Positions 1 to 6,148 of a DNA stretch of 12,169 bases are shown here, in pieces. A program made the position numbers and the translations under genes. Position 1 is the first letter of the stretch. The number at the start of each line of letters is the position of its first letter. Under the pieces are notes generated by a model. That model saw only the letters and a list, made by a program, of their open reading frames with translations. It did not search any database and was not told where the DNA came from. This DNA is from an uncultured Eubacterium sp. (lineage in GTDB: Bacteria > Bacillota > Clostridia > Lachnospirales > Lachnospiraceae), in the NCBI GenBank assembly GCA_946611445.1, contig CAMODP010000046.1, forward strand, positions 1-12,169, read 5' to 3'.

Positions 1-84
1 GCTTCCGGAGAGACAACCGCAGAAGAGAATTTCGATGCTTCCGGACAGACAGCCGCAGAAACGAATCCCGACGCTTCCGGATCG
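1..84 (+). repeat. 36-bp in-frame tandem repeat inside addA
   Basis: Bases 1-36 and 37-72 are two copies of a 36-bp unit, and a third starts at 73 (GCTTCCGGA, then diverges). By hand count the two full copies agree at 29 of 36 positions. They encode ASGETTAEENFD, ASGQTAAETNPD and ASGS: an acidic, Thr/Ala-rich, probably disordered 12-residue repeat. More copies may lie left of the window. It sits before the KQERIEAEA helix that precedes the YRDCVILLRS helicase block, a place where AddA proteins vary in length. Confidence 0.8.
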
Positions 85-2184
85 TATGTGACAGAGGTGA
101 TCCTCACGGAGACCGCGCCCGAGAGCGATGACGGCCCCGTCCTTCGCCAGAAGCAGGAAAGGATAGAAGCAGAGGCACGCGCTGCGGCAGGACGTCTGCG
201 GGAGCTGATGGGAACCATGCAGGTGTATGACAGGGAAACCGGCGTCATGCGGCCGGTGCGGTACCGGGACTGCGTGATTCTCCTGCGTTCGGCAGCGGGC
301 TGGGCAGATACGTACGTGCAGGTTCTGAAGGAAGAAGGCATACCCGCCTATACGCTGTCGAGAGAGGGATATTTTTCCGCCCCGGAGGTCGTCACGGTGC
401 TGGACTGCCTGCGTGTCACTGACAATCCCAGATGGGACATTCCGCTCGCCGCCGTGCTGCGTTCGCCCGTGACCGGCTGCTCAGACGCGGAGATGGCCCG
501 GATCCGGACCGCCTGCCCGGATCAGCCGCTGTATGACGCTGTCTGCAGCCTTGCCGCGGAAAATGAGAAGCTGGGACGCATCCTGCGCCTGCTGGAAAAC
601 TGGCGGGAAGAGGCGCCTGTGATGGCGGTGCACGAGCTGATCCGGAAAATCCTGGAAGACACCGGATTCGGCGAATATGCTTCGTCCATGCCGGGCGGCG
701 CGCAGCGGCAGGCAAACCTGCGGATGCTGGTCGAGAAGGCGGCCGCCTATGAAAAAACCGGCGACAGCGGGCTGTTCAATTTTATCCGGTATATCGAGCG
801 GATGCAGAAATACTCCGTGGATGACGGCGAGGTCAGCCTGTATTCCGAGACGGAGGACATCGTCCGGGTAACCACCATCCACAAGAGCAAGGGCCTGGAA
901 TATCCGGTCGTCATCGTGTCCGGACTGGGAAAACAGTTCAACAGACAGGACCAGAACAGTCCGGTGATTCTGCACCCGCTGTTCGGGGCAGGCCTGTATG
1001 CCGTGGACCGCGAACTGCGCGTCCGCCGGCCCTCTCTGCTGCGGCAGGTCATCCGGACCGTCTGCAGCCGTGACATGCTCAGTGAGGAGCTGAGGATCCT
1101 GTATGTGGCCATGACGCGCGCAAAAGAGAAGCTGATCCTGACAGGGACCGTAAAAAACACGGAGCAGATGCCGCCTGTCTCAGAGGTCTCCGGGTATCAG
1201 CAGTTAGCCGGCGCCCACTGTCCGCTGGACTGGATCCTGCAGGCAGGCGATTTTATGCGGCACGTGCAGGCAGGGATCGCGCGTCCGGCAGAAGACGTCA
1301 GGGAAGAGGTATTCAGGAACACGGACATCGCTGCCCGGCTGGCAGTTCTCCGCGCGGAAATACAGATGTCCCTCTCCGGGATGCGGGAGGCAGAGAAAGC
1401 GCCGGATCTTCCGGAGAAGGAAGCGGAGCGCTCCGCGGACAGCCGCGCCGGAATCACAGAATTTCTGGAAAAGAAAGAAAACTTCCGCTACCCATATGCG
1501 GAAGCGGCAGAGCTGCCTGCAAAAATGACGGTCACAGAGATCAAGAAAGCCTCTATCGAGGCCATGCAGGAAGAGAGCGGCGAACGGCTGTACCCGGAGG
1601 AAGAGATAATCCCCTACATTCCGGCATTCATGAAAGACAGCGCCGGCGCGGAAGCGGCAGGCGCCGCACGGGGAACAATCTATCACCACGTGCTGGAGCT
1701 CCTGGACTACCGCAGCCTGGCGGCAGAGAAAGAAGAGGAAGCCATCCGCACGCAGCTCTCAAAGATGGCTGAAAAAGGCCAGCTGAAAGCCGGAGAGCAG
1801 GACATCGTAGACCCGGCAGACATCCTGGCCTTCCTCCATTCCGGCATCGGCAGCCGGATGCGGGAAGCGGCCCTGGCAGGCAGACTGTGGCGCGAGCGCC
1901 CATTTGTGCTGGATATTCCGGCGAAAGAGATTGACAAGAACTGGCCGGAGGGAGAAAATATTCTTGTTCAGGGCGTGATCGACGCCTGGTTCGAAGAAGA
2001 AGACGGGTATGTCCTGGTAGACTACAAAACCGACCGGGTCTTCTCACCCGACGGACACGAACTCCGCGAAAAATACGCACCCCAGCTCGCCCTGTACAGA
2101 CGGGCCATCGAAACCATCACCGGGATCCCCGTGAAGGAGATGTACCTGTATTCGGTGACGCTTAGCCGTGAGATCCCCGTGTAA
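1..2184 (+). CDS. addA: ATP-dependent helicase/nuclease subunit A, C-terminal part (5' end outside window)
   Basis: Large subunit of the AddAB helicase-nuclease, which processes double-strand breaks for RecA loading in Gram-positive bacteria (family knowledge). The frame is open from base 1, so 727 codons of a protein usually about 1200 residues long are present; the GTG at 88 is internal and not the start. Numbering from base 1, the UvrD-like helicase part is seen in YRDCVILLRS, a DNPRWDIPLAAVLRSP block, motif V TTIHKSKGLE (291-300) and motif VI RILYVAMTRAKEKL (365-378). The C-terminal PD-(D/E)XK nuclease domain shows GTIYHHVLELLD (558-569), QGVID (657-661), VDYKTD with Asp674 and Lys676, and QLALY (695-699), so the nuclease looks intact. 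The stop is TAA at 2182. addB would normally lie just upstream. The first 28 codons are an odd repeat (separate entry). Confidence 0.96.
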   Translation, partial: ASGETTAEENFDASGQTAAETNPDASGSYVTEVILTETAPESDDGPVLRQKQERIEAEARAAAGRLRELMGTMQVYDRETGVMRPVRYRDCVILLRSAAGWADTYVQVLKEEGIPAYTLSREGYFSAPEVVTVLDCLRVTDNPRWDIPLAAVLRSPVTGCSDAEMARIRTACPDQPLYDAVCSLAAENEKLGRILRLLENWREEAPVMAVHELIRKILEDTGFGEYASSMPGGAQRQANLRMLVEKAAAYEKTGDSGLFNFIRYIERMQKYSVDDGEVSLYSETEDIVRVTTIHKSKGLEYPVVIVSGLGKQFNRQDQNSPVILHPLFGAGLYAVDRELRVRRPSLLRQVIRTVCSRDMLSEELRILYVAMTRAKEKLILTGTVKNTEQMPPVSEVSGYQQLAGAHCPLDWILQAGDFMRHVQAGIARPAEDVREEVFRNTDIAARLAVLRAEIQMSLSGMREAEKAPDLPEKEAERSADSRAGITEFLEKKENFRYPYAEAAELPAKMTVTEIKKASIEAMQEESGERLYPEEEIIPYIPAFMKDSAGAEAAGAARGTIYHHVLELLDYRSLAAEKEEEAIRTQLSKMAEKGQLKAGEQDIVDPADILAFLHSGIGSRMREAALAGRLWRERPFVLDIPAKEIDKNWPEGENILVQGVIDAWFEEEDGYVLVDYKTDRVFSPDGHELREKYAPQLALYRRAIETITGIPVKEMYLYSVTLSREIPV

Positions 2185-2213
2185 ACTGAGAAACTCTGAA
2201 CCGATACGGTGGC

Positions 2214-2411
2214 GGATACCGGAAAACCGCGCAATCCAGTCTCAGGTGCTTCGAATCCCGCCGGTACTTGGCGATCCGCATAAGCGGGAGCCTTAGTACC
2301 GCTGCGAGGGCGCTGAACGTCCGGTGGACGTTCGTTTAGCGCCGACCGGAGCGGAGCGGAGAGAGGCAGCGAGAGCGTGCCTGAGACGGATTGTGCGGTT
2401 TGACGGTATCC
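2214..2411. other. 198-nt element with long imperfect terminal inverted repeats and internal hairpins (structured RNA or MITE-like repeat)
   Basis: Bases 2214-2249 pair with 2377-2411 in 33 base pairs, three of them G-U, interrupted only by a tandem G-A/A-G mismatch (2222-2223 with 2402-2403) and a bulged A2238. Inside lie two more stems. Bases 2263-2300 form GGTACT/AGTACC, GGC/GCC and CCGC/GCGG closed by an ATAA loop. Bases 2309-2319 pair with 2333-2343 over 11 bp. A GNRA-type hairpin (GAGA loop, 2365-2381) overlaps the right arm. Bases 2344-2364 are purine-rich. The element fills most of the gap between addA and the aminotransferase gene. No target-site duplication is obvious. It may be a dispersed repeat, a cis-regulatory leader or a non-coding RNA; strand is undecided, though the downstream gene is on +. 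Confidence 0.75.
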
Positions 2412-2460
2412 TACATTGCAAAAATCTGCAAAAAAAGCAACACAGAAGGAGAACCACACT

Positions 2461-3651
2461 ATGCTTAACGAAACCATGATGGCGCTGGGGAAAACCAGAT
2501 CCGTAATCCGTGACATTTTTGAATACGGAAACAAGAGGAAGGCCGAAATCGGCGCGGAGAACGTGTTTGATTTCAGCCTGGGCAATCCCAGCGTTCCCGC
2601 ACCGGCCTGTGTCAATGAGGCAATCCGTGACCTGCTGGCGGAGAAGCCGGATATCTATCTGCACGGCTATACTTCCGCGCAGGGCGATGCCGGCACCAGA
2701 GGGGCCATCGCCGATGACCTGAACCGCCGGTTCGGAACGAACTTCAGGGCGGACAACCTGTATATGACCTGCGGCGCGGCCGCTTCCCTGCGCATTACGC
2801 TGGGTGCCGTCATCTGTCAGGGCGAGGAGGTGCTCACACCTGCGCCGTTTTTCCCGGAGTACCGCGTTTTCGCGGAATCCGCCGGTGCTGTCTTCAACCC
2901 GGTCCTCTGCGATAAGGACACGCTGCAGCTGGACCTGGACGCGTTCCGCGCTGCCATCGGACCGAAAACAAAGGCCATCATCCTGAACTCTCCGAACAAT
3001 CCGTCCGGCGTGGTCTACACGACGGAGAGCATCAAAAAGCTGGCGGATCTCCTGCGGGAGAAGGAGAAGGAGTACGGCACGGTGATCTACCTGATCGCGG
3101 ATGAGCCGTATCGGGAGCTGGTCTTCGACAGTTCGCTGGAGGTACCGTATCTGACCAAATACTACGCGGATACGATCGTCTGCTATTCCTTCAGCAAGTC
3201 CCTGTCCCTGCCGGGAGAGCGCATCGGCTATGTCCTTGTGCCGGATGAGGCGGCGTCTGCGGGGGATGTGTACGCAGGCATCTGCGGCGCGGGCCGCGCG
3301 CTGGGCTATGTATGTGCTCCCAGTCTGCTGCAGCATGTGATTGAGCGGTGCGTCGGGCAGGTTTCGGACCTGGAGGCCTACAGAAAGAACAGAGACCTGC
3401 TGTACGGTGCGCTGACAGAGTACGGTTACAGCTGCGTGCATCCGGACGGCGCGTTCTATCTGTTTGTAAAGGCACTGGAAGAGGATGCCGGCGCGTTCTG
3501 CGAGAAGGCGAAGGAGCAGGAGCTGCTGCTGGTTCCGTCCGACAGCTTCGGGATGCCGGGCTATGTGAGGATCTCCTACTGCGTATCAGAGGAGCAGATC
3601 CGGAGAAGTCTTCCGGCTTTCCGGGCACTGGCAGAATCGTACAGAGCCTGA
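2461..3651 (+). CDS. Pyridoxal-phosphate-dependent aminotransferase, class I/II (aspartate-aminotransferase-like)
   Basis: A fold-type I PLP enzyme of 396 residues, a usual length. It moves an amino group between an amino acid and a 2-oxoacid in the cytoplasm; the exact substrate cannot be read from sequence. Visible signatures are NSPNNPSG with Asn180, ADEPY with Asp214 (binds the pyridine nitrogen) and Tyr217, SFSKSLSLPGERIGY with Lys246 as the Schiff-base lysine, and VRISY with Arg370 as the likely carboxylate-binding arginine. The start is ATG at 2461 because AGAAGGAG (2444-2451) lies 9 nt upstream; an in-frame TTG at 2416 would add 15 residues but has no such site. No convincing promoter is seen between the structured element and this gene, so it may be read through from addA or started within the element. 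It is followed by a terminator at 3727. Confidence 0.94.
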   Translation: MLNETMMALGKTRSVIRDIFEYGNKRKAEIGAENVFDFSLGNPSVPAPACVNEAIRDLLAEKPDIYLHGYTSAQGDAGTRGAIADDLNRRFGTNFRADNLYMTCGAAASLRITLGAVICQGEEVLTPAPFFPEYRVFAESAGAVFNPVLCDKDTLQLDLDAFRAAIGPKTKAIILNSPNNPSGVVYTTESIKKLADLLREKEKEYGTVIYLIADEPYRELVFDSSLEVPYLTKYYADTIVCYSFSKSLSLPGERIGYVLVPDEAASAGDVYAGICGAGRALGYVCAPSLLQHVIERCVGQVSDLEAYRKNRDLLYGALTEYGYSCVHPDGAFYLFVKALEEDAGAFCEKAKEQELLLVPSDSFGMPGYVRISYCVSEEQIRRSLPAFRALAESYRA

Positions 3652-3666
3652 ATTCTGAATGTTTTA

Positions 3667-3684
3667 CAGGCATAGAGATGCCTG
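3667..3684 (+). other. Perfect 7-bp hairpin just after the aminotransferase stop
   Basis: CAGGCAT, loop AGAG, ATGCCTG: a perfect stem 15 nt after the stop codon. What follows is AATTGTAC and not a T-tract, so it is a poor terminator on its own. It could protect the 3' end of the message or pause polymerase ahead of the stronger hairpin at 3727. Confidence 0.4.
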
Positions 3685-3726
3685 AATTGTACAAAAAATT
3701 CACGATCTATAAAAGTGCACAAACGG

Positions 3727-3767
3727 GCCGCGCGGAACCGGATTTCGGGTTTTGCGCGGCTAATTTT
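3727..3767 (+). terminator. Likely intrinsic terminator of the aminotransferase transcript
   Basis: Bases 3727-3739 (GCCGCGCGGAACC) pair with 3748-3760 over 13 bp including two G-U pairs. The loop is 8 nt, and TAATTTT follows directly at 3761-3767. The stem is very GC-rich and the U-tail imperfect. It ends about 10 nt before the first DnaA box, separating the aminotransferase transcript from the regulatory region that follows. Confidence 0.65.
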
Positions 3768-3777
3768 CGGCCAAAAG

Positions 3778-3850
3778 TTATCCACAATCGCAAAACCGCA
3801 AAACAGGTGCGTTTCCGGGGTTATCCACCATGTTATCCACATTATCAACA
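3778..3850 (+). promoter_or_regulatory. Cluster of four DnaA boxes
   Basis: Nine-base DnaA boxes, all in the same direction: TTATCCACA at 3778-3786 (perfect), TTATCCACC at 3821-3829 (one mismatch), TTATCCACA at 3833-3841 (perfect) and TTATCAACA at 3842-3850 (one mismatch to TTATCCACA). The last two abut. Two perfect matches and two near matches in 73 bp are far beyond chance. Such clusters occur at oriC, at DnaA-titrating loci (E. coli datA, B. subtilis DnaA-box clusters) and in DnaA-controlled promoters. No dnaA, dnaN or rpmH gene is in the window, so an accessory cluster or DnaA-regulated promoter is more likely than the main origin. Confidence 0.8.
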
Positions 3851-4143
3851 AAAAAAAGGGTGAAATAACGCAGTTACATAAAGATATACGGCGAACGGAC
3901 GTTTTGTGAGAAACTCCCAAAAGTGCAGATTCGGACAAAAAAAAGGAAAAAATGCTTGACAATCCGGTAGTAGAAAAACAGAAAACAGAGTTGTCGAATT
4001 GTGCGGTGGAATCACTATAATATCAGACAATATAATGAATTATGCAAAAAACTCAGCCCTTCTGAACCGCCGATTATGGCAAGGAGACCGGCGCATTGAT
4101 CCGCGCCTGCGGCGAAAAAAGGGAGCTCCAGTCTGACTCACTT
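3851..4143. other. AT-rich intergenic tract with no recognised gene
   Basis: By hand count, bases 3841-4080 are about 37% G+C, well below the flanking genes. The tract contains A-runs (3848-3857, 3937-3944), the candidate promoter elements listed separately, a second TATAAT at 4031-4036 and a GGCGC/GCGCC hairpin near 4093-4110. A 22-codon open frame at 3952-4020 is discussed as a weak finding. No RNA gene is recognised. Confidence 0.6.
3991..4021 (+). promoter_or_regulatory. Candidate promoter with a Spo0A-box-like site at the -35 position
   Basis: TTGTCG (3991-3996) and a perfect TATAAT (4016-4021) are separated by 19 nt, a longer than ideal spacer. Overlapping the -35 is TGTCGAA (3992-3998), an exact match to the Spo0A-box core. 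Spo0A-activated sigma-A promoters often carry such a box at a poorly spaced -35. A 7-base match is expected by chance once or twice in a window this long; another copy (TTCGACA, reverse strand) occurs inside atpD near 7150. The placement is therefore suggestive only. A transcript from here would have a leader of about 170 nt before the gene at 4202. Confidence 0.35.
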
Positions 4144-4173
4144 TTGACTTTATCAGTCTGTCTGTTGTATACT
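4144..4173 (+). promoter_or_regulatory. Sigma-A type promoter of the ParB-like/BMP operon
   Basis: -35 TTGACT (4144-4149, 5 of 6) and -10 TATACT (4168-4173, 5 of 6) with an 18-nt spacer. Transcription would start near 4180, giving a leader of about 20 nt that includes the AAAGGA ribosome binding site at 4184-4189. This is the strongest promoter match in the intergenic region. Confidence 0.7.
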
Positions 4174-4201
4174 CTGGTGACGGAAAGGACTGATTATTGT
4201 A

Positions 4202-6148
4202 ATGAAAGAATCCTACATAAGAGCGAGGAGAGAGGGAGAAAAGGCTGTCCGCCGCGCGGCGTCGGAAGGACGGTGGCCGTATCTGCAGTCACTGGAGCAT
4301 ATTCTGCCGGAATATCTGACATTGCCGAAAATCTCGATAGGGGTCAGGGAGGTTCCGCTGGACAGGATTGTGGGAACGGTGACAGAGGGCAGGGAAAATG
4401 CCTTTGCATGGAATTTCATGCCTCTGCTGAAACCGGATACAGAATTCGAGGCGAAGTGGTCCCGGCTGCTGGAGGCGCAGGAGACCGAAGGCATACAGGA
4501 AGCGGTCATTGTGCTGGAGTATAAAAACCGTTTTTACGTACAGGAAGGCAACAAGAGAGTCTCTGTCCTGAAATATCTGGGGGCCTGGGCTATTACGGCA
4601 GATGTGCGGCGTGTCCTGCCCAGGAAGACGGAAGAGAAGGAAGTTCAGGTCTATTTTGAATTTCTCGATTTTTTCAGGGTCACGGGCCTCTATGATTTTG
4701 TGCTGACGGAAAAGGGTTCCTACGGACAGCTGGCAGCGCTGTACGGACAGGACTGCGATACTGTCTGGCCGGAGAAAGCGGTGGAGGAGCTGCGGGGGGA
4801 TTTTCACAATTTCCAGCGGGTCTTTCTGGCAAAAGGCGGCAGACGTCTCAGAATCACGGACGGAGATGCGTTTCTTCTCTACCGCCGCATTTACCGGGAC
4901 AGGAAGCTGCTGCGGAACGGTGACGCCGTGATCGCGGAAAATATCAGTCTGCTGTGGAACGAGCTGCGAAGCGAAGCGGAAGACAATGAGACTGTCCTGA
5001 TCGAGGATGAGGAGCAGGCAGGGAAGCCTGCCGGTCTGCTGCAGAATATTCAGAAACTTGCATCGAATCTCGGGATTTCCGGGAAGAGACCATTGCTTGC
5101 AGCATTCATCTATGGAAGCGATGCCGCCCGCTCACGATGGGTATACGGCCATGAGCTTGGCCGCAATGAGCTGGTACGGCGAAATGCCGGCCTGGTTGAG
5201 TCTGTCCATTTTGACAACTGCGTCACGGAGGAAGACCTTGACCGGGCATTTGCGGCAGCGGCTGAGGCAGGCGCGGACATTATTTTTTCAACGACTGCCG
5301 CCATGATGGACGCATCCATGCGGGCTGCCATAAAATATCCGAAGATCAGGATCCTGAACTGCTCCATTAATCTGTCCAGCAGTGCGGTGCGGACGTATTA
5401 TCCGCGCATGCACGAGGCAAAATTCATGCTTGGCGCGCTCGCTGCAGGCTATGCCGAGGATCATCGCATCGGCTATCTGGCTGATGTGCCGATCTACGGG
5501 AGCATCGCCAGGATCAATGCGTTTGCGCTGGGGGCAGCGTTTGTTGATCCGGAAGCTGAAATTATCCTGAAATGGTCCGGAATGAAGGACTCGGACTGGG
5601 AGGCTGAGATGGAAGCGGAAGGTCTGTCTGTCATCTCGGGTCCGGATCTGATCCGTCCGGAGGACGTGAGACGCACAGGCTCGCGCTTATACGGCGTATA
5701 CAGAATGAAGAAGAACGGGGAGTCGGAGCGGCTGGCGGCACCGATCTGGAGCTGGGGCGAGTATTATGACCGTATCGTCCGGGAGATCAGAGAGGGCACC
5801 TGGAATGCCAGAGAGCAGGTGAGTCCCGAAAAAGGGATCGGCTACTGGTACGGGCTGCGCGCAGGCGTGATCGATGTGATCCATTCCGGAAATATCTCCT
5901 ATTATACCGAAAAAATGCTGGACTGGATGCGCAGCGGGCTGATCAGCGGTACGCTGCAGCCTTTTTCGGGAGAACTGCACAGTCAGACCGGTGTGGTGCA
6001 GGAGGCGGGAGCGCTTCCCCTGTCCAGTGAGCAGATCATCGGAATGGACTGGCTCAACGATAATGTGTGCGGCACGATCCCCTCTGCCGCCGAGCTGTCG
6101 GACAGTGTGCAGGCAATTATAAAACGCAGCGGCGTGGGAGACAGATGA
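4202..6148 (+). CDS. ParB/Srx-like domain fused to a BMP/PnrA-type ligand-binding domain
   Basis: A 648-residue protein of unusual architecture. Residues about 45-135 resemble the ParB/sulfiredoxin fold, with FYVQEGNKRVSVLKYLGA (111-128) matching the GxxR-type motif of ParB N-domains. Residues 140-290 are a linker region I do not recognise. Residues about 296-600 resemble BMP (basic membrane protein/PnrA) substrate-binding proteins: FIYGSDAARSRWVYGHELG at the front, then YYPRMHEAKFMLGALAAGYA, RIGYLADVPIYGSIARINAF and a WSWGEYYDRIVREIREGTW block. BMP proteins bind nucleosides or similar ligands for ABC importers, but this one has no signal peptide or lipobox and no permease neighbours, so it is probably a cytoplasmic sensor (inference). 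The start is ATG 4202 with AAAGGA 12 nt upstream, slightly far. The metallophosphoesterase gene begins immediately after its stop. The domain calls are by motif only; the BMP part is the more certain. Confidence 0.82.
   Translation: MKESYIRARREGEKAVRRAASEGRWPYLQSLEHILPEYLTLPKISIGVREVPLDRIVGTVTEGRENAFAWNFMPLLKPDTEFEAKWSRLLEAQETEGIQEAVIVLEYKNRFYVQEGNKRVSVLKYLGAWAITADVRRVLPRKTEEKEVQVYFEFLDFFRVTGLYDFVLTEKGSYGQLAALYGQDCDTVWPEKAVEELRGDFHNFQRVFLAKGGRRLRITDGDAFLLYRRIYRDRKLLRNGDAVIAENISLLWNELRSEAEDNETVLIEDEEQAGKPAGLLQNIQKLASNLGISGKRPLLAAFIYGSDAARSRWVYGHELGRNELVRRNAGLVESVHFDNCVTEEDLDRAFAAAAEAGADIIFSTTAAMMDASMRAAIKYPKIRILNCSINLSSSAVRTYYPRMHEAKFMLGALAAGYAEDHRIGYLADVPIYGSIARINAFALGAAFVDPEAEIILKWSGMKDSDWEAEMEAEGLSVISGPDLIRPEDVRRTGSRLYGVYRMKKNGESERLAAPIWSWGEYYDRIVREIREGTWNAREQVSPEKGIGYWYGLRAGVIDVIHSGNISYYTEKMLDWMRSGLISGTLQPFSGELHSQTGVVQEAGALPLSSEQIIGMDWLNDNVCGTIPSAAELSDSVQAIIKRSGVGDR

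Noticed and set aside
2250..2262. TTCGAATCCCGCC, resembling a tRNA T-arm
   Set aside because: No acceptor stem, anticodon arm or CCA end can be built around it; it lies inside the structured element.
2400..2428. TTGACG as a -35 for the aminotransferase gene
   Set aside because: No acceptable -10 sequence is found 16-18 nt downstream, and the hexamer is part of the inverted-repeat arm.
2293..3441. 382-codon open frame on the - strand
   Set aside because: Antisense to the aminotransferase gene and running into the structured element; no family resemblance.
3778..3850. CRISPR-like or iteron plasmid-origin repeats
   Set aside because: The repeated 9-mers match the DnaA box and are unevenly spaced (43, 12 and 9 bp); there are no spacers and no Rep gene.
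4096..4524. 142-codon frame starting at TTG 4096 with AAGGAG upstream
   Set aside because: It overlaps the start of the ParB-like/BMP gene out of frame, crosses the promoter at 4144-4173, and its protein is low in hydrophobic core residues. The AAGGAG is probably coincidence.
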